Origin: Hydrangea macrophylla
Taxonomy: Eukaryota > Streptophyta > Magnoliopsida > Cornales > Hydrangeaceae
Assembly: GCA_033977485.1 (NCBI GenBank)
Contig: CM066985.1
Span: 79,241,045 to 79,305,044, forward strand
DNA length: 64,000 nt
Direction of reading: 5' to 3'
Shown here: positions 46,511-58,734 of the stretch, piece after piece
Numbering within the stretch: position 1 is the stretch's first letter
Layout of the letters: the number at the start of each line of letters is the position of its first letter
Position numbers and translations under genes: made by a program
Notes under the pieces: generated by a model
What the model was told of the DNA's origin: nothing
Database searches by the model: none
What the model saw: the letters and a program-made list of their open reading frames with translations, nothing else

Positions 46511-46780
46511 GTGTTCTCCTTTTTTAAAGCACAATTTCATGTTAATTCATTTGGTAACTACTAACTAGTTTATGAGCTTTGCAAAAATTGAACTTAGGGT
46601 TTTTTTTAGGGGAGCTTTTAAAAGCTCTAGAATGGAGTTTTTAAAAGCGCAAAGTTACTTTTTGGTTTTATAATGTCTTTTTGAATAGTAGTGTGTCACT
46701 TGTATAAAATTATCAAACAACTTAGTAATAAATTTCATACGCTCCTTTTAAAAAGCCACGTGGGGGGGTCAAACTAAGCC
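46511..46780 (+). mobile_element. Tourist-like MITE, copy 3, left end truncated
   Basis: It shares the interior and the right terminus (TCAAACTAAGCC then TTA) with copies 1 and 2 but lacks the left TIR. A hAT-like MITE is the close neighbour here, as it is at 23668-24190. Confidence 0.8.
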
Positions 46781-46783
46781 TTA

Positions 46784-48232
46784 ACCATATACTTCAGCTA
46801 AAGTGTCACCTTTAGTTTAATCTGTTAAATTTAACAAAACAAAATCTGCAATGTATCTGAAAAATGTGCTAACTAAAAGGAGTGTATTAGTAATTAACTG
46901 AAAGTTAAATTAGTTATGAGGACTGTAGTTTGTTAAGTTTTAACAGATTTACTAGTTTCCTAAAAACAAAAAAAAACAAAAAAAACAAAAAAAACAAAAA
47001 AAAAAAAACAAAAACAAAACTAGTCAGTGATATTTTAGTTGAAAGTACAAGGGTATTAGTTATATGTTTAAACTACAGGGGTCACAGTAAACCTAGCTTA
47101 AATGCATGAGGTGTAAAGTAATTTTTCTTTTTTGTCGCAATAAAGGTCTGTTATATTTGTCACTTGCTGTATATAGCACACAATTAGAGTGATGTTTTTA
47201 AGTGCCATAATGTAATTTGGCATGTGAATATGGTAACATATAAACTTTTTTCAGTATAAATAAAGGAATAGTGTTAGAATATAAATTGGAGATGCTCTCA
47301 CGTGCAGTTTTTTATTGACAGATTTTTGCAGATTGCCACTACATTTTTAAGAAATAAATTAAGAGGAAAATAGTGTGACAAGAAAAATAAGTGGGGAAAG
47401 ATTAAGTGGGTGTTTTGCTCCATGTGCCGAATGCGAGGAAAATAGAGTGACAAAGAAAACTAAGCAAAGGTTGTGAATTTTTCATTGTTTTGTATTCACG
47501 AGAAACTTGCATAATATTTAGGAAAATGCTATAATGAGCAGCTTTGTATATACACAAGCATTTTATAACCGTTGAATTGTTCAAATTACATTGAGATTGT
47601 GAATAAATAATTAGTTAATAATATTTTTACTTACTAAATATCTTGAGACCAATTCTTGTGAATAATAATTATTTAGTAAAATTTTTACTTGCATATATAA
47701 AAACGAGACCAATTCTCCCGTAAGATGGAAGAAATAGAAGGAAGAAATGACAAATTCCTTTTGAAGTATTTATTGTTATTTTCTGAGCTATATAGATTTA
47801 ATGGTGGATTTGAGTGGCTTGGATTTACATAAATAAAGGGTAGCCGTACAATCTACTTTCCTTAGATTCATTTGAAGTATGTTTAGATTAGCTATGGTCC
47901 TTGATTTTTCAGGCAGGTTAAGAAACAAAATAGAAGTCATGTTCACAAGGACAGTGTAGGTTTTAAAAAAAGTACGAACTAAAAATACAAAAACCTACAT
48001 ACTTCATGGTAACGTTTATATAGCAATGTTTTTGTTTTCTTTTTTTTTTAAAAAAAAAAAATCAACAATGTTACCAATTAAGTTTCTGTTTTTTTTAATC
48101 AACAATGTTTTTTTTTAATAAAAAAAAAACAGAAACTGGTTTTCGTTTTTAAAAAACTAAAAACTGAAAATAGGAAACGTTACCATGCGAGCCCTAAGGA
48201 ACAATTTTGTCTCTGAAAGTAAAAAATTTCCA
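46784..48232. other. No gene recognised
   Basis: AT-rich intergenic DNA with a poly(A)/CAAA tract at 46965-47015 and a foldback of A/T runs near 48036-48130. No coding support. Confidence 0.5.
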
Positions 48233-48449
48233 TGTCAGTTTGGTCCCTGTAATTTAGAAAGTGTCACTTTAGTCCCTGTAGTTACATAAATGTGTCAAAT
48301 AAGTCCAATAAGTCCTTTAGTGACGAACAATTTTGTCTCTGGAAGTAAAAAATTTGTCACAAAAAGTGCTTAAGGGACTAAAATGACACACTTATGAAAC
48401 TATAGGGACTAAAATGATACCTTCTAAACTACAGGGACCAAATTGACAT
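48233..48449. mobile_element. Foldback MITE with GGTCCCTGTA ends
   Basis: The left part TGTCAGTTTGGTCCCTGTAA and right part ACTACAGGGACCAAATTGACA are inverted. Two further inverted GTCCCTGTAGTT/AACTATAGGGAC segments lie inside, so the whole copy can fold. A related piece occurs at 50872-50884. Confidence 0.6.
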
Positions 48450-49406
48450 AAAGGGCAAACTAGAAGGGTGTAAAATGTAGTTAAGCCTAAAAGCATGGTT
48501 CAAATGAACTGCTTCATTCAACTAGAGCCCACAGAGAAAACAGTCCTTTTCATGAGTGTTCATTGAAGTGTCAATGCTACAAGGTGTGAGCTTAAAGAAT
48601 AATCCACTATTCTACCTTGTAGAGACTGCACGTCATACATGTAAACCGTATGCCTTGATTTTTTGAAGCCCCTTTAATCACATTTGATAACCCAAATCCC
48701 AGAAGTGCATATTCCTTTAGATTCATCAAATTAAATGACTTGATCTGTAACCATACTCTTAAATTGAATATTCATGACTTGATCAAAATATGTCAATTAT
48801 TCATGATTTCATGACTATATGGGATGATGAGTATAATTAATGTCATTCATGGTTGTGTAAACCAGCCCCAAAAGAGTAAAGGAAAAAAAAAAAAAAAAAA
48901 CCCCCAACAAATGAGCATAGTAGCCTCTCAAGAAAATAGAGACATGAAAACATCCCAAAATTAGCATCTCTTCAACAGAGCACAATGAATTCATGGTTGT
49001 GCAATATCCAGCTTTACCGAAGAAGACAACCTTTTAATTTCGTTAAGTGAAAAATGAATTCGAAAAATCCCAAATTACAGCCTACTAAGAAATTTGCATT
49101 ACCACATTCCAAAGATATTTATAAAATTACAACTTGGAATTCAAATTTTCACAAATCGGCAACATCATCTTTCCACACTTTTCATCATGCATCTCAAAGA
49201 AAATTACAAATTTCTGGGCAGACAACACAAATCATATACACTAACTCCATTCAACACAAATCATATACTTTAACTAACCTCTGATTTGAGCAAAACAAAA
49301 TTTACATGAATCAAATCAGATAAACATGAAAATATTGCTCTATAATTGCAATTTAACAACCCAGAGAAAGAAAATGAGAGAGAAGCACAGAAAATTTACA
49401 ACATAC

Positions 49407-49795
49407 CTTCAAGACCCAGATGTCTCAACCCAAATTTATCGGTTAAAACCCCATTAATTTGATACATCTACAAAACAGAAATACAACAGAGGTTAGTGAT
49501 TTTTGATCTATAAACTTGGAATAAACTGATTTTTGAAGAAGAAGAAGAAGCAGTTCGAAGAAGAAGCAGATCGAAGAAGATGGAAGATTCGAAGAAGAAG
49601 ATGATGAAGATTCGAAGAAGGAGAAGCAGATCGCATGAGAAAATTCGAAGAAGATCGAAGCAGATCGGAAGTAGAAGAAACTTACCAGAGGATCGCATAT
49701 CGGGGATCGGGAAGAGTCGTAGCGATGGGCACGATCGTGAGGCTCCCGTTTTCGTTTTAGAAAAACTCAAAACAGCTTTTCTGCGTTTTCGTTTT
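49407..49795 (-). CDS. Possible 5' end of an unidentified gene (two exons)
   Basis: On the minus strand, an exon ending at 49686 with donor GTAAGT is followed by an intron. A second exon, 49407-49467, has an acceptor (TTTTGTAG) immediately before an ATG and a donor GTATGT. It encodes MYQINGVLTDKFGLRHLGLE. The first exon would be untranslated leader. The intron contains a GAAGAA-type repeat on the plus strand. I do not recognise the protein and found no further exons downstream, so this could be chance or a gene remnant. Confidence 0.3.
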
Positions 49796-49811
49796 TTACC
49801 CAAATCTTAAA

Positions 49812-51046
49812 GTTAGCTGGTAAGGGCAGGTACATTTTTTAATTTGGACACCTCTTTTTAAGTTAAAAAATTAAATTTTTATCTTTTATTGTAATTAGTA
49901 AGGGCACCTCACTTATTGTACTATATATATGGGTAAGTTGCAAATTACACTCCACTAGTTTCATAAATCAGTGTAGTTTTGTATTTATTTATTTATTCCT
50001 ATTTTGTTTCTTTCTTAATTTCTTCCTTCTTCAATTTATTATAAGTTTTAGTCCTCCTCTTTTTTTTTTCTTTTTTTTTTTTTGGGTTAATTAGGATTAG
50101 GTGCCACATTAGATACTTTTTACGTGATTGGGCTAACCCGTGAACTAGTTTAATGAAATGCCCAACGAAATTTAGTTGACCAAAATAGTCTTTTGTGTAT
50201 TGTTAGCACGCGCACATGCACTATCCGACATTCTGCATTCAAAAGGAACACATATGGACATGCACATGCCACGTGTATAGTTAGGTTTTTTTTTTTTTTT
50301 TTTTTTTTTAGGGAACACGTGTATAGAGAGAGAGAGAAAGAGACAGAGACAGAGATCCCCATCGCCATCACCATCGGCGATGATCGCCGGCCAGCACCAC
50401 CATCGTCGTCGATTACCATCACCATCGCCGTCGTTGCCACCACCACCACCACTATTGCCATCGCGTCTCCACCACAACCGTGGATCGCCACCACTATTAC
50501 CATCATTATTCCATAAATAACTTATAATCTTTTAAACAATCTGATACACTTAAAATTTATAATAATTTGATAATATCTTATAATCTTTTAAACCACATGA
50601 TAATATCTTGTAATCTTTTAAATAATCTGATACACTTAAAGCTGGACACGTACTTGTACACTAATATCAAAGTGAAATTGAAAAAATAATAAAAAAAATT
50701 AAGCTTATAATACAAAACTTCCGTGAAAAAATTATGGGATAGATTATGGGGTCATTTTGGGCCAGAAATAATGTGATATTCCCATTGTACCCTTGCTTAT
50801 TTTGTAATTGGGTGGATTTTGCACAATTTGAGGACTGGAAAGGGAGTAAATTGCCAAAATTGAAACTATAGGGACCAAACTGTCACAACCCTTAAACTAT
50901 TGGAGTGTAATTTGCAATTTACCCATATATATATAGTACAATAAGTGAGGTGCCCTTACTAATTACAGTAAAAGATAAAAATTTGATTTTTTTAACTTAA
51001 AAAGAGGTGCCCAAATTAAAAAATGCACCTGCCCTTACCAGCTACC
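49812..51046. mobile_element. MULE-like element, 1235 bp, 9-bp TSD
   Basis: Inverted arms of about 150 bp start GTTAGCTGGTAAGGGCAGG on the left and GGTAGCTGGTAAGGGCAGG on the right. The 9-bp TSD AATCTTAAA is perfect (49803-49811, 51047-51055). No transposase ORF. The interior has a (T)n run and a CATCACC-rich stretch (50360-50515) that may be captured gene sequence. It is inserted just upstream of the possible gene start at 49795. Confidence 0.88.
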
Positions 51047-51055
51047 AATCTTAAA

Positions 51056-51812
51056 AACGTTTTTTTTTTTTTTGTAATAAACAAACAAAAATGTTACCAA
51101 AAGGTGTTTTCAATTTTCGTTTTCCAAAATATGAAAACAAAAACAGAAAACGATAATGTTACCAAACGAGTCCTTAGGATTTAGGTAAAATGATCTCATT
51201 CTGATTTTGTATTGTAAGTCCAAATTTGTTGATTTTTGTAATTAGTTCGTAATCAAACACCTATAAATGAGCCCATACATAAATAGACTCATTTTAAATA
51301 GATCAATTCTTAATTTTGTGTACAATTAAACAGGCCTTAGAGTTTTAACACAAATTTATCACCAAGAATCCAATCCAACAATTTGCTAATCATAGCTTAT
51401 AATAACAATAATGCAAGAAAACATAAACCCAAATGCAAATGATCCTAAAAAGTAGATAGGGATGTTGCAAAATAGAAAGCATCACCACAAAGCTAACCAT
51501 AAAATGCACTAGATCAACAAGAAAAAAGAGTACAAACAATTACAACATTTAACTAAAAAAACAAGCAAGACGAACAGCTTTTTAGCTCATCTAGTTTATT
51601 CAGAGATGAGCCTTTACTTGCTTTGGATTCTACTTTTATCCTTCTTACAATGAGGCAATATTGACACCAAATTCAACATCAAATGCCGATACCTATAGAT
51701 ACCCAAATCAATAAACACCACTAAAATTAACTAAAGACTGAAACTTTTCTCATATGAGAATCGAACGAGGGATATCAAATTCTGCCTGAAGTTAATACGG
51801 CGTGAACAAGTG
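51056..51812. other. No gene recognised
   Basis: AT-rich DNA between the MULE and the copia element. No supported feature. Confidence 0.5.
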
Positions 51813-51817
51813 ACTAA

Positions 51818-52043
51818 TATTAGTGAGTATAGCCAAACAGATTCAAGACAGCTCAGCAAGTTGGATCCAACTGACTAACAGAGTCAACTCTCTAGAATTG
51901 GATATTCGGTGGATATTCTTGGATTCCCTGTAAAGAGATAAAAACAAATACTTGTATATAAATATATCTTGTAAAAACAGTTTTTCAGTTAATGAGATTG
52001 AATGATCTTCATCTTCTCTATCTGAGTTTTGTGTTTTCCTTCA
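51818..52043 (+). repeat. 5' LTR of the Ale-like element
   Basis: Begins TATTAGTGAG, ends TTTTCCTTCA. A TATA-like TATATAAATATA is near 51956. Confidence 0.94.
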
Positions 52044-52055
52044 TGGTATCAGAGC
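52044..52055 (+). promoter_or_regulatory. Primer binding site, initiator tRNA-Met
   Basis: TGGTATCAGAGC directly adjoins the 5' LTR and complements the 3' end of plant initiator Met tRNA. Confidence 0.95.
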
Positions 52056-52076
52056 ATTGAGAACCAACGTTCATCA

Positions 52077-55000
52077 ATGGCGTCTTCTTCGTCTTTTACA
52101 TCTGATTCATCTTCTTCAACCAATCATTCTCACTTCAATCCACTTTTTCTGCTTTCAAATATCACAAATTTAGTTCCATTTAAACTTGATAATTCGAACT
52201 ATATCTTGTGGCGATATCAGATCTCTTCTGTTCTTCGCACACATTCACTCTTTGGATTTGTAGATGGATCAACACCATGTCCATCCCAATTTGTATGTGA
52301 TGCTACAGGTCAAGTGACCAATACTGTGAATCCAGCATATCAGACATGGCTGATTCAAGATCAAGCCCTAATTACTCTGTTGAATGCGACCTTAACAGAA
52401 AATGCTCTTGCGCATGTGATTGGGAAAACAACTTCAAGAGAAGTCTGGACATCTCTCGCGAAACAATATTCTTCTCTCTCTCGATCAAATATTCTGCAAC
52501 TGAAATCAGATCTGCAGACGATTACGAAGAAATCTGACAGTATCGATGCCTATGTTCAGAAAATCAAAAAGCTGAGAGACAAATTATCTATTGTCTCTGT
52601 TCAAATTGATGATGAAGACACGTTACTATATACTCTCAATGGATTACCTCCTGAATATAATGGTTTTCGAACAGCTATTCGAACAAGATCTGAGAATTTG
52701 TCTCTCGAAGAACTACATGCACTTCTGAAAAGTGAAGAACAAACCATTGAGTCTCTTCATTCTACTTCTGTACAAGAATCTCAGTTCTCTGCAATGGCTT
52801 CCTTCAATAATCGCAATGGACAATTTCAATCCAGACCTCAGAATTTCCAAGACTATGGCAGAGAAAATTCCTTCAATCGAGGCCGTGGAAGGTTTAGAGG
52901 TCGCAACAATGGCTTTCGAGGCAGATCAAATTCATTTCCCAATCAATTTCAGAACCAGTTCCAGACGCAATTCCATAATCAATTTTCATCAAATTCTACT
53001 AATCAACCTTCATCCTCTCAAACTCCGCATTTCTTCAAGAAACAATCTGTTATTTGCCAAATCTACAACAAGCCTAATCACTCTGCTATTGACTGCTACA
53101 ATAGGATGAACTATGCTTTTCAAGGCAGATTACCTCCAGCTCAACTCTCTGCCATGGCTGCAACTACATATGATTCAATGAAGAACTCTGAAAGTTGGAT
53201 CTCTGATTCAGGTGCTTCAACACATATCACTCCAGATATTCAATCTCTCTCACTTGCAGGGCCATATACCGGCAATGATAATGTCTCCATTGGTAATGGT
53301 CAGGGGTTACCAATTTCTCATACTGGTAAATCAATTCTACACACCAATTCTCATCAATTTTCTTTAAATCACATCCTTAGAGTTCCTACTATTGCTTCTA
53401 ATCTACTCTCAGTTCATCAACTGTGTAAAGATAATAATTGCCATTTCATATTCTATGCTGATCATTTTCGAATTCAGGACAACTCTTCCCAGAAGGTCCT
53501 TTACCAGGGACTCAGTAACAATGGCCTCTATCCCATTCATGGTCAACCAGCTTTCCACTCTCCTTTCATGGCTAATCTTGGCAATAAAGTCTCTCATCAT
53601 CTATGGCACTCACGCCTTGGACATCCTTCTAACCATATTCTAAAGCTTGTACTTCATCAATCTCAAGCCATTCCAGAGGATCATGTTCTTGATCACACTA
53701 TGTGTGACCATTGTTTACATGGTAAAATGTCTCGGCTACCATTTTCTAACTCTCAGACTATTTCCCCCTATCCCTTGCATTTAGTACACAGTGATGTTTG
53801 GGGTCCTACACCCTCTAAATCTGTAGAAGGATTTAGATATTATGTGTCTTTCATAGACAATTGTACTAAATACTGTTGGATTTTCCCTCTATTCAATAAG
53901 TCTGATGTAGTTGCTGTTTTTGATAAATACAAAACATACATTGAGAATTTACTACATTCTAAGATCCAGATTATTAGGACAGATGGTGGTGGTGAGTACA
54001 TTTCTTTTCTTTTCCAAACTATTCTTACCAATTCTGGAATTCACCACCAACAGACATGTCCATACACTCCTCAGCAAAATGGCATAGCTGAGCGAAAGCA
54101 TAGACATATTGTGGAAACTGCTATTACTTTAATGTCTCATGCTTCACTTCCCATTCAGTTCTGGTATCATGCCTTTTCAACAGCTGTTTTTCTTATTAAT
54201 AGGCTACCTAGTCCAAACACAGCTAATAAGTCTCCATATGAACTGTTGTTTCAAATAAAACCTGATTATTCTTGCTTCAAGATTTTTGGTTGTGCATGTT
54301 ACCCATATCTGAGACCCCACAATTCCAATAAACTCCAACATCGAACCAAGCAATGTGTCTTCTTAGGATATACTCTCAATCAGAAGGGGTATTTGTGCTA
54401 TGATGTTTCCACTAAGAAAACCTTCATCAGTAGACATGTTGTATTTGATGAATCTTCCTTTCCCTTTCCAACTTCACAACTCCTCATGTATCATCCTCTT
54501 CCTTTTCATCTTCATCTTCATCCACTTCTACCTTTCCCTTTTTCTTTGATCCACCTCTCTCATCTTCACCTTCTTTTGCTCCTTCTTCCACTGTTTCTCC
54601 AGTATCTTCAGCTCCTCTTGTTCCGCCTCTACCCTCATCCTCTCATCCTGATCCTTCCTCAGTCTCCCCTGCCCTTCCCTCTTATACTTCCATTCTTCCT
54701 ATTCCTCCTACTAATCATCATCCTATGGTGACTAGGGCCAAATCTGGTATTTCTAAAAAGAAAGCTGCTCTAACAGTTTCTTGTCTTCCTCAGTCCACTG
54801 AACCCACCTCTTTCACAGAAGCATCAAGATATCCTGAGTGGAAATTAGCTATGGCAGAAGAATATAGCTCTTTACTTAAACAAAATACTTGGACTTTAGT
54901 CCCTCCTCCTTCCAAAAAAAATATAGTTGGTTGTAAATGGGTTTTTAAAAATAAACACAATTCAGATGGCACTCTTGCTAGACACAAGGCTAGGTTGGTA

Positions 55001-56405
55001 GCCAAAGGCTATCACCAAGAGGCTGGTTTGGACTATGAAGAAACTTTCAGTCCTGTTGTCAAGCACACCACTGTGCGATTGGTCCTTTCTTTAGCTGCTC
55101 AGTTTAATTGGAAACTTTGTCAATTTAATGTTAAGAATGCATTCCTTCATGGTTATTTGAAAGAAGAAGTCTATATGTTGCAACCTCCTGGGTTTACCAA
55201 TCCCACCTTTCCCAAGCATGTTTGCAAACTTAACAAATCCATCGATCTATGGCCTCAAACAAGCCCCCAGAGCTTGGTTTGAAAGATTTACCTCCCATCT
55301 TTCCTCTCTGGGTTTTCATGCTTCTGCAGCAGATTCTTCCCTTTTTCTCAGATCCCATGCTTCTCATCTCACTGTTCTTCTCCTGTATGTTGATGACATA
55401 ATTCTCACTGGGAGTGATCCTGTTTTCATTCAACAACTCATCCAACAACTCCAACAGGAATTTGACATGAAAGATTTGGGTCTTCTTCACTATTTCTTAG
55501 GCCTTGAAGTTAGGTACTCTTCTCAGGGTATTTTTATCAATCAGGAAAAATATGCTACAGATTTACTTCACAAGTTTGGCATGGCTGATTGTAAGCCTTC
55601 TTCTACACCCTCGGCCACTACCACTAGACTCAGTAAAAATGAAGGCTCTCCTCTATCTGACCCCACTCAATTTCGTCAAGCAGTTGGGGCTCTTCAATAC
55701 CTGACTTTCACTAGGCCTGATTTAGCTTTTGCAGTTAATAATGTGTGCCAATATATGCATACACCCACAGATATTCACTTCTTTGCAGTCAAGCGCATTT
55801 TTCGCTATTTGAAAGGCACAGTTGCTCAAGGCTTGTTGTATCAAGCTGGTCCTCTTCATTTGACAGCCTACTGTGATGCCGATTGGGCTGGGGACCCAGT
55901 TGATCGTCGATCCATTACAGGTTTTATCTTGTTTTTTGGGTCTAATCCTATCCATTGGGGTGCTAAGAAACAACCCACAGTTTCTCGTAGCTCAACCGAA
56001 GCTGAGTATCGTGCTTTAGCCACCACTACTGCTGAATTAACCTGGGTCCAGATGTTATTACGTGATTTACAAGTTTATCTTCCTCAAATTCCCCTCTTAT
56101 GGTGTGATAACCAATCTGCCATTTCTCTTGCCTCTAATCCCCTGTTTCATGCACGGACTAAGCATATTGAACTCGACTATCATTTTGTTCGGGAAAAAGT
56201 AGTCAAGAAAGATATTTCTATTGCCTTTGTCTCCAGTGAGGAGCAGATTGCAAATGTGTTTACCAAGAGTCTCTCTTCTTCCAGGTTTTTGACTCTCAAA
56301 TCCAAACTAATGGTGGCTTTTCCACCCATTAGTTTGAAGGGGCATATTAGTGAGTATAGCCAAACAGATTCAAGACAGCTCAGCAAGTTGGATCCAACTG
56401 ACTAA
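52077..56405 (+). pseudogene. Copia gag-pol polyprotein with two frameshifts
   Basis: The start is the ATG at 52077 (MASSSSFTSD); the ATG at 52029 lies in the LTR. Domains in order: Gag (LDNSNYILWRYQISSVLRTH and on), knuckle ICQIYNKPNHSAIDC with Tyr in place of the second Cys, protease (WISDSGASTHIT), GAG-pre-integrase (HLWHSRLGHPS), integrase (HSDVWGP, IRTDGGGEY, PQQNGIAERKHR), RT (KARLVAKGYHQ, ETFSPVVK, LLYVDDIILTG) and RNase H (AYCDADWAGD, SRSSTEAEYRAL, LWCDNQSAI), ending near VFTKSLSS. Frame is lost near 54475-54482 (apparently one base deleted in a Ser/Pro-rich linker before RT). It is restored near 55240 by four extra bases within the KSIYGLKQ block of RT. As written the product cannot be made in one piece. 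Confidence 0.93.
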
Positions 56406-56569
56406 CAGAGTCAACTCTCTAGAATTGGATATTCGGTGGATATTCTTGGATTCCCTGTAAAGAGATAAAACAAATACTTGTATATAAATATATCTTGTAA
56501 AAACAGTTTTTCAGTTAATGAGATTGAATGATCTTCATCTTCTCTATCTGAGTTTTGTGTTTTCCTTCA
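56345..56569 (+). repeat. 3' LTR of the Ale-like element
   Basis: Identical to the 5' LTR apart from a 1-bp deletion in an A run (near 56468). Confidence 0.94.
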
Positions 56570-56574
56570 ACTAA

Positions 56575-57000
56575 GACCTTCTCTTTGTTTCTGAAACCTA
56601 TGGAATCGCTTTCTTTCAGCTCACCCTTGTCTTTCCAAACCCAAAAGGGTCCGTATGGGTTTCTGAGAAGCGCCTTCGTCCTCTTTCATAGGGGCTACAA
56701 CCTCACTTTCACTGTGTTTTCGCTTCTTCCCCATTGTATTTTCAGAAATCTATTGTACAAAACAAAACATAAATGTAAGTATGCAAATGAAAATACTACA
56801 AGTATCTTCTAGTTTCTTTGTCCCTCTTAGAGCAACTAGGTAGTGTTGGCGATTGTCACTACGGGCTCGAAGGCTCAAAAAAACTCAAATGGAAAAGTTT
56901 TTCAAAATTCAATGGGGAAGAAGAGACAATTAGGGGGTGGGCAAACGTCGGTACGGTTTCGAAATTGGAATTTCGGTTCGGTTTACACACACCCATCTCA
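56575..57000. other. No gene confirmed; short ORF of unknown nature
   Basis: Right after the copia TSD a 71-codon open stretch from ATG 56600 begins MESLSFSSPLSFQTQ, Ser-rich and plastid-transit-like, but no splice site or family could be tied to it. 56938-57000 holds a fragment with CGGTTTCG/GGTTCGGTTT words like the element at 57639. Confidence 0.3.
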
Positions 57001-57160
57001 CCCCAACCTCAAAGCCCCATAACAAAGCCTAACAAGGGTCACTCATTCTGACTGACGAACAACAGGGGACAAGCAAAGGAACCCCCCTAAAGGGATTCGA
57101 ACCCTCAATTTTCCCACTGGAGAGAGACAGATCATACCAATCGGACTAGACTCACTTGAT
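57000..57160 (-). mobile_element. tRNA-derived SINE
   Basis: On the minus strand GTCTAGTCCGATTGGTA (A box region, about 57135-57152) and GGTTCGAATCCC (B box, near 57095) are correctly ordered. The 3' part runs toward 57000. No TSD was established. Confidence 0.55.
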
Positions 57161-57638
57161 AATTTGATGTCTTTTTCACTTTACAAAAAAATTGATATTT
57201 TTTTTTTAATTTAGAAAAAGCTATAAGCTGACTTTTAAGTTTTATACCAAAAATTGATTGGAAGTTAATTATCCCTATTTTAAAAATGACAAAAGAGTAC
57301 TTGCACTTGTCCCATGCTAAAGCAGCTAAACTGATATATAATGGTGGTGACTGGTGACTGGTGACTGGTGACTGGTGACTGGTGAACAACACCACATGAG
57401 GACAGGGGGTTGAAAATGCATCCAGCTTCTAATTGGACTCAACATAGATTAGGCATTGGGTTCTCCATGATCATATACACTTAATAGACATTAAATGTTA
57501 TAATACCAATAGTCAAACATTACCCTCCAACTTAAGAGGCTGCATTGGGTATCTCAAGAATTAATTATGTGATTTAGAGAATAACTAATTTTATACGGAG
57601 TATTTTTTTTTTTAGTGTTTGTGTAGGTACATCATAGG

Positions 57639-57856
57639 TAGGGGATGAAACGGTTCGGTTTGGTTCGGTTTTTTCAGTTTTTTAGCACTAAAAAAATCGA
57701 CCGATAATGCTCCGTTAGAGCGGTTTTGTCAATTTTACTTAGTTTTTGTCGGTTCGGTTCAGTTTTTGGCTTTAATATATATAGTATATTTGCAAAAACC
57801 AACCGAAAAGTCTTGGTTTCAGTTTTCGGTTTTTTTGGATTTTGGTTTCACCCCTA
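57639..57856. mobile_element. hAT-like MITE with CGGTTCGGTT words
   Basis: The ends are TAGGGGATGAAAC and GTTTCACCCCTA (inverted). Flanks ATCATAGG and ATTATAGG form an 8-bp TSD with one mismatch. The interior is full of GGTTCGGTTT in both orientations. Confidence 0.8.
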
Positions 57857-57864
57857 ATTATAGG

Positions 57865-58724
57865 TCTGCGTGTCTAGTAGTTTGAAAATGTGGCAAAATT
57901 CAGTTCTTTCTTAAATGAACATAATCCTGATTTCATATATGTAAAATAAAAAAACAAAAAAAGCAAAACAAAAACCTTGATCTGAAAGGTTTTGTTTTTA
58001 GTATTCTCAAATAGACCAATTAGATACATAAACTAAAGTAAATTGTGCTTTGATTTGATTTGATTTGATTTGATTAACAAGAAAACCTAATGGAACCACA
58101 ATCTCAGACCAAGCGGAATGATTCTTGTAGCCAACCTCAATAATATGGGTAAGACTCAGTTAGTTGAGTTGAGACGAATCAAAGTACTATGGCATGCATA
58201 TATCTATATCTATAATCTATATCTACCTATCTATATTTTGTATATAAAAGTACCAATGTCCATAAGTGTTTTACACTTTTATCAATCGGTGCACTTTTAC
58301 TTAAAGTGATTTTCCTTAGAGTTTTCATAAGTTTAGTATGCCAATTTTTTATTTTTTATTTTGGTCAAAGACTATTTTAATATTAATTAAATTTCATAGG
58401 ATTCAATGAGTGATCCGCAATTAATTATGAACTTGAGTCACTAGTACTAATTACAATTACTACCTTTTTCTAAAGGTTTGGTCCGTTTATTTTATACTCT
58501 TTTTTTTTTAATTGGTATTGCTTAATTGAGTCCTAAATGTAAGTGACTCTACATTCCTTATTTGACACATTGTTAGGACTCTTTGTAGTCTATAGCAACT
58601 TAAAATGGTTTAGAACTTCAGTGAAACTCGGACTTATTTAGTGTCTAATGCTTATCTTAATTAGGACATTTAAGGTACTACACACCAAAGGCGACTTTTT
58701 CAAATGCAAATGGTACCGCTAGGA
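57865..58724. other. No gene recognised
   Basis: AT-rich DNA with a TTTGA tandem repeat (58050-58073). The 57357-57383 GTGACTGG tandem repeat is similar in kind. No coding support. Confidence 0.5.
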
Positions 58725-58734
58725 TTTGGAAAAT

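Larger units (their letters stand above)
51818..56569 (+). mobile_element. Young Ty1-copia element, Ale-like, near intact
   Basis: LTRs 51818-52043 (226 bp) and 56345-56569 (225 bp) differ only by one A in a short run. TSD ACTAA is perfect (51813-51817, 56570-56574). The PBS TGGTATCAGAGC (52044-52055) matches initiator-Met tRNA. A purine tract, GAAGGGGCA, precedes the second LTR. The LTRs begin TATTAG rather than TG and end TTCA. The short length (4.75 kb) and short LTRs fit the Ale/Retrofit lineage. Confidence 0.95.

Noticed and set aside
49468..49803. 111-aa minus ORF beginning MGKKRKRRK
   Set aside because: Runs through a good donor site (GTAAGT after 49686) and into a GAAGAA repeat; more likely leader plus intron.
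50150..50506. Two long minus ORFs rich in Gly, Asp and Lys
   Set aside because: Low-complexity translation of a T run and CAC/ATC repeats inside a MULE.
54480..54731. Leu/His-rich continuation of the copia ORF
   Set aside because: Out-of-frame reading after a frameshift; another phase gives the Ser/Pro-rich linker that leads into RT.
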